Part shown: positions 19,516 through 27,143 of the stretch, in pieces
Numbering within the stretch: position 1 is the first letter of the stretch
Layout: every line of letters starts with the position of its first letter
Assembly (NCBI GenBank): GCA_902613915.1
Contig: CACMJB010000010.1
Coordinates: 1 to 37,142 of the forward strand
From: an uncultured Pelagibacteraceae bacterium
Lineage (GTDB): Bacteria > Pseudomonadota > Alphaproteobacteria > Pelagibacterales > Pelagibacteraceae
DNA: 37,142 nucleotides
Direction: 5' to 3'
Program-made: the position numbers and the translations under genes
The notes under the pieces: model-generated
Databases searched by the model: none
What the model was told of the DNA's origin: nothing
The model's input: only the letters and a program-made list of their open reading frames with translations

Positions 19516-20907
19516 ATGTCTTTTAATTGTAGGTTTGCGCCCTCTCCTACTGGGCCTCTTCACATTGGTGGTGTTCGAACAGCTTTATTTAATTGGCTTT
19601 TAGCTAAGAAAAATAAAGGTAAATATTTTTTAAGAATTGAAGATACAGATAAAGAAAGATCAAAAGATGAATTTAAAAAGCAAATTATTTCATCATTATC
19701 ATGGTTAGGAATTGAGCATGATGGTGAGGAATATATTCAATCTAAAAATATTAATAAACATGTTTCAGTAGCTGAAGAATTAATAAAAAAAGGTTTTGCT
19801 TATGAATGTTATTGTTCTGAAGAAGAGATAAATGAGCAAAAAGATAAGTGTAAAAAACAAGGTATACCGTATGTTTACAATAGAAAGTGGAGAGATGCTA
19901 AAGACCTTAAAATTCCAGAAGGTGTAAAGCCTGTAATTAGATTTAAGAGTAAAATTTCAGGAAATACAATCATAAAAGATTTAGTTCAAGGAGAAAGAAA
20001 TATCTCAAATTCTACAATTGAAGATTTTGTAATATTAAGAAAAGATAAATCACCAACATATCAATTATCAGCAACAGTAGATGACCATGAGATGAAAATA
20101 ACTCACGTAATTAGAGGTGATGATCATATGATTAATTCTTTTAAACAAAAGCAAATTTATGATGCCATGGGTTGGGAAGTCCCAAATTTCGCACACATAC
20201 CATTAATTCATAGCGAACAAGGAAAAAAATTATCTAAAAGAGATAACGCATCTACACTTGAAGATTATGTAAAAATTGGAATTATTTCAGATGCTTTAAG
20301 AAATTATTTATTAAGATTAGGGTGGTCTTATAAAGATAAAGAGATTTTTACTAAACAAGAAAGCATTGATTTATTTGATTTAAGTGGCGTTGGTAAATCG
20401 CCCTCAAAGCTAGATATGAATAGAATTTATTCAATAAATGAAACTTACATAAAAACAATAGATGAAAAAAATCTTTTTAATTTCTTCAAAGAATATGTTT
20501 CGAAATACAAAAAACCTATAGATCAATCAAAAGAGGATATACTTTTAAAATCAATGGGCTTCTTGAAGAATAAAGCGAAAACTTTAGAGGATATTTGGAA
20601 TAACGCTCAATATATAATTAATGATAAAATTGAAATTGGTGCAGATGATAAAAAATTAATTGATGATTTATCTAAGAAAGTAATTAGTGATTTTACTTCT
20701 GACTATGAAAAACTTCCCTCTTTATCGAGAGAAACATTAGAACCTGTAATCAAATCTTTAATTGATAAGCATAAGACTAATTTTAAAGGTGTGGGTCAGC
20801 CTCTAAGAATAGCACTAGTAGGCTCAAGATTTGGGCCAGGTTTATACGATGTGATTTTATCTTTAGATAAATCTGAAGTTATTAAAAGACTTAAGTTTTT
20901 AGCGTAA
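19516..20907 (+). CDS. gltX: Glutamyl-tRNA synthetase
   Basis: Class I synthetase charging tRNA-Glu (and in many alphaproteobacteria tRNA-Gln, later amidated by GatCAB). 463 residues, full length. HIGH motif as PLHIGG (residues 14-19) within FAPSPTGPLHIGG; KMSKS-type motif as GKKLSKRDNA near residue 240; also RIEDTDKERS, CYCSEEEI, HVIRGDDH and GVGQPLRIAL near the end. Begins 19 bases after lexA. Its last 9 bases overlap the 3' end of the convergent methyltransferase gene, so no terminator can fit between them. gltA, which often follows gltX in the class, is absent. Confidence 0.96.
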   Translation: MSFNCRFAPSPTGPLHIGGVRTALFNWLLAKKNKGKYFLRIEDTDKERSKDEFKKQIISSLSWLGIEHDGEEYIQSKNINKHVSVAEELIKKGFAYECYCSEEEINEQKDKCKKQGIPYVYNRKWRDAKDLKIPEGVKPVIRFKSKISGNTIIKDLVQGERNISNSTIEDFVILRKDKSPTYQLSATVDDHEMKITHVIRGDDHMINSFKQKQIYDAMGWEVPNFAHIPLIHSEQGKKLSKRDNASTLEDYVKIGIISDALRNYLLRLGWSYKDKEIFTKQESIDLFDLSGVGKSPSKLDMNRIYSINETYIKTIDEKNLFNFFKEYVSKYKKPIDQSKEDILLKSMGFLKNKAKTLEDIWNNAQYIINDKIEIGADDKKLIDDLSKKVISDFTSDYEKLPSLSRETLEPVIKSLIDKHKTNFKGVGQPLRIALVGSRFGPGLYDVILSLDKSEVIKRLKFLA

Positions 20908-21906
20908 ACATTTTTTAATATTAGAAAAAATAGCTTTAGCAGCCAATGGAGGAACAGCCATTCCAATCTGTTTTCTTACACTAGTTTTATTACCATAAAA
21001 TTTGTAGCGTAAGGGAAATGTCTGAAGACTTGCCCTTTCTCTATTAGTTAAAGCTCTAGGAAATTTATAGTGATACATATGTGTTCCTCCCCCACCACTT
21101 CCGGTTACAGTATAAGCAGGTTTAGAAGGATTAAGCTTTTTATATATGTTACTCATCCTAGCTTTTTTTACATTTGGCAATCCATTTATATCCCAAACAT
21201 TTTGACCAAATTTTATCTTCTTTAGTCTATTTATAATATTTTTTGAATGATTATGTATTTCATTGTTTTCTAAATTTTTAAGTTTAGAGATTTTATTAAG
21301 AATCGTGCTACATTTAACAATTTTTTTATCTTCTTGTGGAAATTTAAAATTCTCATATTTTGAATTTTTTAAATAACCAAGAATTATTAATCTGTGTCTT
21401 GTTTGTGGAACTCCTAATTTTTCAAATTTAATTTTTTTCATTTTGATTTCATAACCAAGTTTTTTAAAGTCATGCAAAATTTTCTGGAAATTTTTATATA
21501 TTAAAGATTTTTTATTAGATGTTGCAATGTTTGAAACATTTTCAGCCAAAAAAAACTTTGGTTTAAAAAACTTTAAAACTTTACAAGCGTATATATATAA
21601 ACCGCCAAATTTTCCTTTAAATCCTCTTTTCTTTCCAACAATGCTAAAATCATTGCAAGGAAATCCGAAAACCAAACCTTCAAATGAACCTTTAAGTTTC
21701 TTAATTTTTCTTAAATTAGAGTTCTGGCAAAATTTTTTTACATCTTCATTAATCGTCAATTCATTTGGAAAATTTTTTTTAATTGTTTGAAGACTGTCGC
21801 TATCTTTATCAACTAACCACGTATGTTTAAAACCTGACGCCATTTTGGCGCCGACAGTTAATCCCCCTGGACCACAAAATAATTCAGCAATTCTAATTTT
21901 TTTCAT
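20899..21906 (-). CDS. DNA (cytosine-5) methyltransferase of the Z1 operon
   Basis: Methylates C5 of cytosine in an unknown target, presumably protecting self DNA. 335 residues with all the main motifs: I AELFCGPGGLT (residues 7-17), IV GFPCNDFS with nucleophile C84, VI AENVSN (E122), VIII QTRHRL (168-173), target-recognition region at about 200-285, and X QIGMAVPP near residue 312. Variants from the textbook consensus are PCND for PCQ, QTRHR for QxRxR and GMAVP for GNAVP, all at positions that tolerate change. It is the last gene of the accessory operon, overlapping the DUF4420 gene by 14 bases. It is full length and looks active. Specificity cannot be read from the sequence. Confidence 0.93.
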   Translation of the reverse strand: MKKIRIAELFCGPGGLTVGAKMASGFKHTWLVDKDSDSLQTIKKNFPNELTINEDVKKFCQNSNLRKIKKLKGSFEGLVFGFPCNDFSIVGKKRGFKGKFGGLYIYACKVLKFFKPKFFLAENVSNIATSNKKSLIYKNFQKILHDFKKLGYEIKMKKIKFEKLGVPQTRHRLIILGYLKNSKYENFKFPQEDKKIVKCSTILNKISKLKNLENNEIHNHSKNIINRLKKIKFGQNVWDINGLPNVKKARMSNIYKKLNPSKPAYTVTGSGGGGTHMYHYKFPRALTNRERASLQTFPLRYKFYGNKTSVRKQIGMAVPPLAAKAIFSNIKKCLR

Positions 21907-22900
21907 CTGTAAAAACTTCTTTGATTTTATTTTTTCCTATATCAAATGAAGATAGCAGATTCGTGTCTAAACCGTATGAGATATTTGTAATGCCTGATTG
22001 TGTATCTTTGTTCAATATTTTTGGAAATTCACTAGTTATTTTATAAAAATATTCATCAAAATTTCTGTATTTTTCATTATAATCATTTTTGTGTATTTCA
22101 AAATAACCGTAAGACTTAAGTTTATCTTTAAAAATAAATGATAAATCATCATCAAGTTTTTCTTTAATTTCTTCAATTAAATCATTTAATGAAAATTGAC
22201 CATCTTTCTTTAAAAGGCCAAAACAAATGAAATAAATATTTTTATTTTTTTCAATATCTAGTTGATCTGGTATTGATATTCTTATAATTCCATTTTTTGC
22301 AAAAGTTTTTATTTCTGCTTTTTTATCTTTGAAATCAAAATCGTGTAAACCATTTTCACAACCTTTCCATTGATTAATATTTTTTTTAAAATCTTCCTTT
22401 TTCAATGAAAGTTTCTTTATAAATAAAAGCTCACCTATTAATCCTCTAATTTCCTCTTCTGAAAGACCCTCAAATCTCTCTTTTTTAAAAAATTTGATCC
22501 ATATATTTATCTTTTTTATAACTTCATTAACTGCAACTTTTTCGGAGTCTAATGATGAAATGCTTTTAATGATACTGGCTATAAATTCTAAATAAATGTC
22601 AAAAAGGTAATTACTCTTAAGTTTTAAGCATATAATTTTTTTCTCATTTTCGTTATCTTCAAAAAATTCTAAATTCAAACCTTTAAGTTCAACGTTTTTT
22701 TTAGAATTATTTATTATATTATGACTATAAACAAGCTCAATTGATTTATTTTTTATACTCCCAAATAGGCAAGTTCTAATTTCAATTTTAGCTTCTGGAT
22801 AAATAGTTCTATAATATTTTGCATCTTTAGATGTTATGTCAGACTCAACTAATTCCCAATTTCTTGATAATTTTTGTTTTATTATATCTAAATCTTCCAT
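21893..22900 (-). CDS. PD-(D/E)XK nuclease, DUF4420 type
   Basis: 335 residues resembling the 'PD-(D/E)XK motif protein' family (DUF4420) that accompanies Z1 and Dcm genes. The diagnostic helix LSEEEIRGLIGELLFI (about 146-161, conserved E157) precedes a restriction-endonuclease core: D187/D189 in LHDFDFKD, then E196 and K198 in KAEIKTF. The catalytic triad appears complete. The N-terminal 140 residues and the C-terminal 120 have no motif I recognise. It probably is the DNA-cutting subunit. It starts 12 bases after the Z1 stop and overlaps the methyltransferase by 14 bases. Composition is AT-rich like the surrounding core genes, with no obvious recent transfer signature. The family name is by recognition of pattern, not a search. 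Confidence 0.78.
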   Translation of the reverse strand: MEDLDIIKQKLSRNWELVESDITSKDAKYYRTIYPEAKIEIRTCLFGSIKNKSIELVYSHNIINNSKKNVELKGLNLEFFEDNENEKKIICLKLKSNYLFDIYLEFIASIIKSISSLDSEKVAVNEVIKKINIWIKFFKKERFEGLSEEEIRGLIGELLFIKKLSLKKEDFKKNINQWKGCENGLHDFDFKDKKAEIKTFAKNGIIRISIPDQLDIEKNKNIYFICFGLLKKDGQFSLNDLIEEIKEKLDDDLSFIFKDKLKSYGYFEIHKNDYNEKYRNFDEYFYKITSEFPKILNKDTQSGITNISYGLDTNLLSSFDIGKNKIKEVFTDEKN

Positions 22901-22912
22901 TAATTAATTTTA

Positions 22913-25849
22913 TTAATTATCTGACTCTAATTTTTCATAGATTGTATTTACCATATAGCTAATACTAGCATCATCTCTCGGTCGCTTAGTATTTGGAAAA
23001 CTTACTGAAAGTGTATAAACAATTTTTTTACTATCCTTAAAATCTGCTAATATAGGATAAATATTTAAAGCTCCCCTTTCATTAGACCTGGCTGATCTTA
23101 TTGCTAATCTTTTTGATTTTTTGTTATCTTTATCTTGTTTATCCAATTCATTTCTTAACAACTTATATTTTTCAAATTCACTTTGTGTAAGATCGCATCC
23201 CTCAATTGTTTCATTTGTAATAACTCCAAAATGGATTCTAGAGTCAAAATCCGGTTCATCTTCATTTCTAATTTTTCGTTTTAAAGGTTTAATCTTAAAA
23301 TTATCAAAAATTGTTTTTTCATCAAGGGATCCATTACCCAATAGTGTTACAGTAAAATTCTTTAATTCTCCTTGCATTTTTTTAACATAATCTGCAATGT
23401 TTCTCGCGTTATGTCCTGTTTCAGAGTACATATGACTAAAATTTTTTAGTAAATTTATAATTTTTAAAGAGTCTACATTTTGCCATTGATAAGAATTTTT
23501 AAAAGTCGTTCCTATAGCTGAAAAGTTATGTTTGTCCCATTTTCCTATATCTTTTAAAAAAGTGTTAAATAAATTTTCATTAGCTTCAATTGAATTATTC
23601 TTTCTTGAAAATGTAAGATACTCGTGTGCTGACTCTGCGAAACAAACTCTCATTTGTTTAGCATGCCTCATCTTAGTTCTATTAGTAATTGCCATAATTT
23701 CACTATCCCTTACACAAAGACCGTATTCAGTAGGTTTTGCCGGAGGATCTTGTAGGCTCATAAGTCTTATTTTTGATCTAAATTCTTTTGTAGCTTTAGT
23801 AATTTGAAAGAAAAATTTAATAATTTTTTTTGTAGTATATATTCTACATAAATCTTCGTAATTTCCTCTATAACCAAACCATCTACCCATTTGCATTAAG
23901 GTGTCGTACATAGGCATTTTTGCAGATCTGAGGAAATAACTGATTGTTAAACCCTCCAAAGTAAGACCTCTTGACAGTTTATCACCGCCAATAACTATCG
24001 TATTCAGCCCACGCTTGTTTTCTCTTTTAAACTTATCATAATCTAAATCGTCATCACCTGAGCTTTTAATATTTAGTGATTTTACAGAAATGTTTTGTAT
24101 AAACCAATTTAATTCTTTTTCCTCAATAATTTTTTCCCAATCTGGGTATTCATGTTCTGGATATTTAAATTGTTTTAAGTTGAATTTTTCATGCCAAATT
24201 TTTTTCATTGTTTTTAAAATTTCATGTTTATCATCTAAATTATTAACTATTGAATTTCTTATGTATTCTAATTCTTTGATAATTAATTTTTTTACTTCGA
24301 TTTGAACATCGGTAAACCTTGTTACATGAATTAACATTGTTTTGTGTTCTAAATATTCACCTCTTATATTTCTTACCAATGATGTTAATATATATGAATA
24401 GATAGCCTCCCTTAAAGAATTTGGTATTCTTTCTTTTGAGTCTTCCATTCTTGGGATGTGATTTTTATCATGAGAAGGAGGTAACCATCCAGTAGTACAG
24501 TAAAAATCTTCTGGATCGGATGAACTATCTTTTATTAGTTCACAAAACATATTTCGTTCAATCTCATTTGTTTCAACTTCACTGTCTTCTTCTAAATCTA
24601 CATCTTCTTCGGCAAAAACTTTTTCTAGACCAGTGTGATTCTCCGGCACAGGTAAATCTATAATAAAATTTCTTGGAAATAAGTCATCTCCATGCTCTTT
24701 AGTTCTTCCTTCATGATGAATAAAAATATTTGCGAATGGCGTAGCGCTATAGCCTACATAAGCTTTTTTTTCAAATATATTTAAGAATTGTCTAATCAAT
24801 CTATTTATTGTTTTTGGATTATACTCTTCATCAGGTACTTCTCGTCCATCTTCTAATTCAAATCCTTGTAAATCAGTATCAACAGAAGCATTATCAACTT
24901 CATCGTCAATCACTAAAATTGGATAATCTTTTATAAATGGATATGAATTTGATGTTGAGGAGACTATTTTAAGTGGATCGATTTCTTTCCCATTTTTATC
25001 TTTTGCATAAAAACTTTTTGAATGAGCTAACCCAGGTGCCTCAAGAAAATGTTTAATTACATTTTTAAGAATTGTTTTGTTTTTTTTTATTACTAACAAT
25101 GTAGGAGTGCCATCTTGAATAAGTTTATTATACTCAGCAGCCTTCTTTTTATAATCTCCATCAATTTTTGAATTAGTCAAACTGAGAGGAGTTTTGACAT
25201 TCTCCTTTTTGTATCTTTGAGGTTTTAACCATAACGGCAATTTATGTTGTGAAAAATATGTAGATTCTGATGTTTCATAACCTAAAAATCCATGATCTAA
25301 TCTTACTTGCGTTTGTTGTCTTAAGTTATTATGCAAACCAGAGAGAACAATAAACCCTTTATATCCAGCATCTGCAGCTTTATTAATTAATCCAATAAAA
25401 TTTGAAGTTTTTCCAGATTGAACACTTCCAACAACCAAACCCCTTACATCCCAAGGTCCTTTTCTAGATGGCTTTTCGATAAATGACATAATTTTATCAG
25501 TAGTAAAATCTATGTCATTAACACCAGTTATTGAGTAATGCTTGTCAGTTTTTAGATAATCTCTATAACTTTCCCAGTAGTTTCTATTTAATAATTCTTC
25601 TTTAAAATACCAAGGTTCATGATCATCAGAATGATGAAGAAGAGTGCTCTTTGAACTTTTGACTGTGAAGTTTGTAGTTACATGTTTTATAATTTGATCT
25701 CTGTATTGAAAATTTTTTCCACCTGTAAATTTTATTGCTTTATCGACTTCTTTAGCAATATTATTAGATGTTCTTAGATTTTGAGGCAAAGCCTCAATAT
25801 TAATTTGAGCAGCAGTGTAAACTCTATTGTATTCTGGTGTATTAAGCAT
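22913..25849 (-). CDS. Z1-domain superfamily-2 ATPase
   Basis: 978 residues, the usual size of Z1-domain proteins. These are helicase-like SF2 ATPases of restriction-type operons. Motifs in order: Walker A GSVQSGKTSN (141-150), Walker B-like VIDDEVDNA (313-321), motif III GYSATPFAN (366-374), motif V VIGGDKLSRGLTLEG (619-633) and arginine-finger motif VI QMGRWFGYR (653-661). The motif V to VI region with Y/F-rich spacing is the Z1 hallmark. An acidic insert (EEDVDLEEDSEVE) lies near 415-427. It probably translocates or remodels DNA and couples ATP use to nuclease action. The gene begins 3 bases after the Cas4-like nuclease stop and ends 12 bases before the DUF4420 gene, so it is the core of the operon. 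Confidence 0.9.
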   Translation of the reverse strand: MLNTPEYNRVYTAAQINIEALPQNLRTSNNIAKEVDKAIKFTGGKNFQYRDQIIKHVTTNFTVKSSKSTLLHHSDDHEPWYFKEELLNRNYWESYRDYLKTDKHYSITGVNDIDFTTDKIMSFIEKPSRKGPWDVRGLVVGSVQSGKTSNFIGLINKAADAGYKGFIVLSGLHNNLRQQTQVRLDHGFLGYETSESTYFSQHKLPLWLKPQRYKKENVKTPLSLTNSKIDGDYKKKAAEYNKLIQDGTPTLLVIKKNKTILKNVIKHFLEAPGLAHSKSFYAKDKNGKEIDPLKIVSSTSNSYPFIKDYPILVIDDEVDNASVDTDLQGFELEDGREVPDEEYNPKTINRLIRQFLNIFEKKAYVGYSATPFANIFIHHEGRTKEHGDDLFPRNFIIDLPVPENHTGLEKVFAEEDVDLEEDSEVETNEIERNMFCELIKDSSSDPEDFYCTTGWLPPSHDKNHIPRMEDSKERIPNSLREAIYSYILTSLVRNIRGEYLEHKTMLIHVTRFTDVQIEVKKLIIKELEYIRNSIVNNLDDKHEILKTMKKIWHEKFNLKQFKYPEHEYPDWEKIIEEKELNWFIQNISVKSLNIKSSGDDDLDYDKFKRENKRGLNTIVIGGDKLSRGLTLEGLTISYFLRSAKMPMYDTLMQMGRWFGYRGNYEDLCRIYTTKKIIKFFFQITKATKEFRSKIRLMSLQDPPAKPTEYGLCVRDSEIMAITNRTKMRHAKQMRVCFAESAHEYLTFSRKNNSIEANENLFNTFLKDIGKWDKHNFSAIGTTFKNSYQWQNVDSLKIINLLKNFSHMYSETGHNARNIADYVKKMQGELKNFTVTLLGNGSLDEKTIFDNFKIKPLKRKIRNEDEPDFDSRIHFGVITNETIEGCDLTQSEFEKYKLLRNELDKQDKDNKKSKRLAIRSARSNERGALNIYPILADFKDSKKIVYTLSVSFPNTKRPRDDASISYMVNTIYEKLESDN

Positions 25850-25852
25850 TTA

Positions 25853-26725
25853 TTATTTTATTTTAGCATATTGCTTTGCATAAGCACAATTTTTACAACT
25901 TTTGTTGGAAGATGGAATCTTAGTAGAATTGATACATTTAATCATTTTTTCAAACTCATCTTCTAAATAATCAGTTTCAATCTTATGGTAAATTAAATCT
26001 TCACTAAATTTAATATTTCCATTAAATCCATTTTCACTTTCAAGTCCGTTAACTACATATAAATAACTGTCTTTTGATATTTCATGATTTATTTCACCAG
26101 CTTTTTTCATTTCTTTAAAAACATAAGCGTAAAAATTTAATTGTGTTTTGTAACTTTCGTGAAAATTCCCTACTCCAAAATAAGTTTCCTGAGATACTTG
26201 GTTTTTACTTGCCTGAGATTTGTAGTCTACGATAATTAATTCTTTCGTTTTTGTATTAACCCAAATATCATCTATACCTCCTCCTAATAATATATTTGTA
26301 TTTTTATATCTCGCTTTGATTCCTTTATGTATCGAGTCTCTCCACACGTCTATTAAAGGAATTTCTAGTATTTGTTTTTTGCTATTAGTTATTTTTGTTA
26401 AACCAGCATCAAATGGAATTATATGGTCTAAATTTTTTTCAATTAATTTTCTATGTGAAATTTTTTTAGCCCTGCATTCATCAAATTCTTTTTTTAACAA
26501 AGTATCTGTAAGTTCGTTTAGTTTAAATTTAGGCATACCAGCAGGCTGTAATCCTTTCACTAATTGAAGATAGAAACATTTTTCGCACTTTAAAAAATCT
26601 TCAAACTTTGATCTACTTATTTTAAAATCTTTATCTTGATTTGGTGTATATAATCTCCATTTTTGACTATTTAATCCAGTAGCTTCTACGAATTCACCTT
26701 TAGTATTTCTTTTTAAATCTATCAT
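25853..26725 (-). CDS. Cas4/RecB-like PD-(D/E)XK nuclease with four cysteines
   Basis: 290 residues. Nuclease motifs of the RecB/Cas4 (PDDEXK_1) type: H133 (SIHKG), D152/D153 in GGGIDDIW, D167 and K169 in IVDYKS, and the RecB-type Q195-x3-Y199 (QLNFYAY). Two cysteine pairs frame the core, C47-x2-C50 (KCEKCFY) and C277-x2-C280 (SCKNCAY), fitting a 4Fe-4S cluster as in Cas4, AddB and related nucleases. No CRISPR or cas gene is nearby, so it is not read as CRISPR adaptation. Its ATG shares a base with the stop of the 57-aa ORF (TAATG), and the Z1 gene follows after 3 bases. Its role in the operon is inferred. Confidence 0.85.
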   Translation of the reverse strand: MIDLKRNTKGEFVEATGLNSQKWRLYTPNQDKDFKISRSKFEDFLKCEKCFYLQLVKGLQPAGMPKFKLNELTDTLLKKEFDECRAKKISHRKLIEKNLDHIIPFDAGLTKITNSKKQILEIPLIDVWRDSIHKGIKARYKNTNILLGGGIDDIWVNTKTKELIIVDYKSQASKNQVSQETYFGVGNFHESYKTQLNFYAYVFKEMKKAGEINHEISKDSYLYVVNGLESENGFNGNIKFSEDLIYHKIETDYLEDEFEKMIKCINSTKIPSSNKSCKNCAYAKQYAKIK

Positions 26726-26898
26726 TAAAAAACTTTTGAAACATATCTTGCAAAAATTGGTTTTGTTGAGCTTTCTGCCATAATATTTATTTTACCTTTC
26801 TCATAATAAAAATATACCCTATAGAAATGGCGCCCATCCACATGATCGTGCACTTCTTCAACTCTTATTTCTTTAATTTTATCTAATTTATTCTTCAT
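26725..26898 (-). CDS. 57-aa protein of the Z1 operon, unknown function
   Basis: A short ORF below usual length cut-offs, translated directly from the minus strand: it opens MKNKLDKIKEIRVEEVHDHV and ends YVSKVF, 57 residues plus TAA. It has alternating polar/hydrophobic stretches (HFYRVYFYYEKGKINIMAES) that suggest a few beta strands, with basic residues throughout. The ATG overlaps the 62-aa gene by 11 bases and the stop overlaps the nuclease start by one base (TAATG), the strongest evidence that it is coding. No family is recognised. It may be a small partner of the nuclease or a regulator. Confidence 0.68.
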   Translation of the reverse strand: MKNKLDKIKEIRVEEVHDHVDGRHFYRVYFYYEKGKINIMAESSTKPIFARYVSKVF

Positions 26899-27076
26899 CA
26901 TATAATTTAATCACCTTATTTTTTGGTTTAAGAGACTCTAGCTGAAGCTGTAAAACTTCTAACTGTTTTTCAAGCCTTATAACTCTTTGTTTAGTTTTAA
27001 TATAATCTGTTACGAAGATATCGCCTTCGCTAATTGATTTTTGTTTAAGTAAGTAAAAGTCTGTTTTTTTTTGCAT
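26888..27076 (-). CDS. 62-aa coiled-coil protein heading the Z1 operon
   Basis: 62 residues. The middle (about 27-50, KQRVIRLEKQLEVLQLQLES) has leucine/isoleucine heptad spacing, so a dimerising coiled coil is likely; the rest is charged. No family is recognised. It has an unusually good ribosome-binding site for this genome: AAGGAGG ending 6 bases before the ATG. Its end overlaps the 57-aa ORF by 11 bases. As first gene with the strongest Shine-Dalgarno in the operon, it may be made in excess and act as a regulator or structural adaptor; this is inference. Confidence 0.7.
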   Translation of the reverse strand: MQKKTDFYLLKQKSISEGDIFVTDYIKTKQRVIRLEKQLEVLQLQLESLKPKNKVIKLYDEE

Positions 27077-27082
27077 ATAAAA

Positions 27083-27103
27083 CCTCCTTGTTGGGTTTCA
27101 ACA
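27083..27103 (-). promoter_or_regulatory. Strong Shine-Dalgarno with adjacent hairpin
   Basis: On the minus strand, AAGGAGG (27089-27083) precedes the ATG at 27076. Immediately upstream is an inverted repeat TGTTG-AAACC-CAACA (27103-27089), a five-base-pair stem with a five-base loop whose last base is the first base of the Shine-Dalgarno. The hairpin could present or mask the ribosome site. No clear -10/-35 pair is visible in the 67-base gap, so the promoter is uncertain. Confidence 0.45.
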
Positions 27104-27143
27104 CGGCTTATACTTACAGCTTTTATATATTATTACTTAGAAA

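Noticed and set aside
20899-25849. DISARM or BREX system
   Set aside because: No DUF1998, PLD, PglZ or BrxL-like gene is present; the ATPase has Z1 motifs.
25853-26725. Cas4-like protein as evidence for a CRISPR-Cas locus
   Set aside because: No cas1, cas2, effector gene or repeat-spacer array lies in the window; the operon context is Z1/Dcm.
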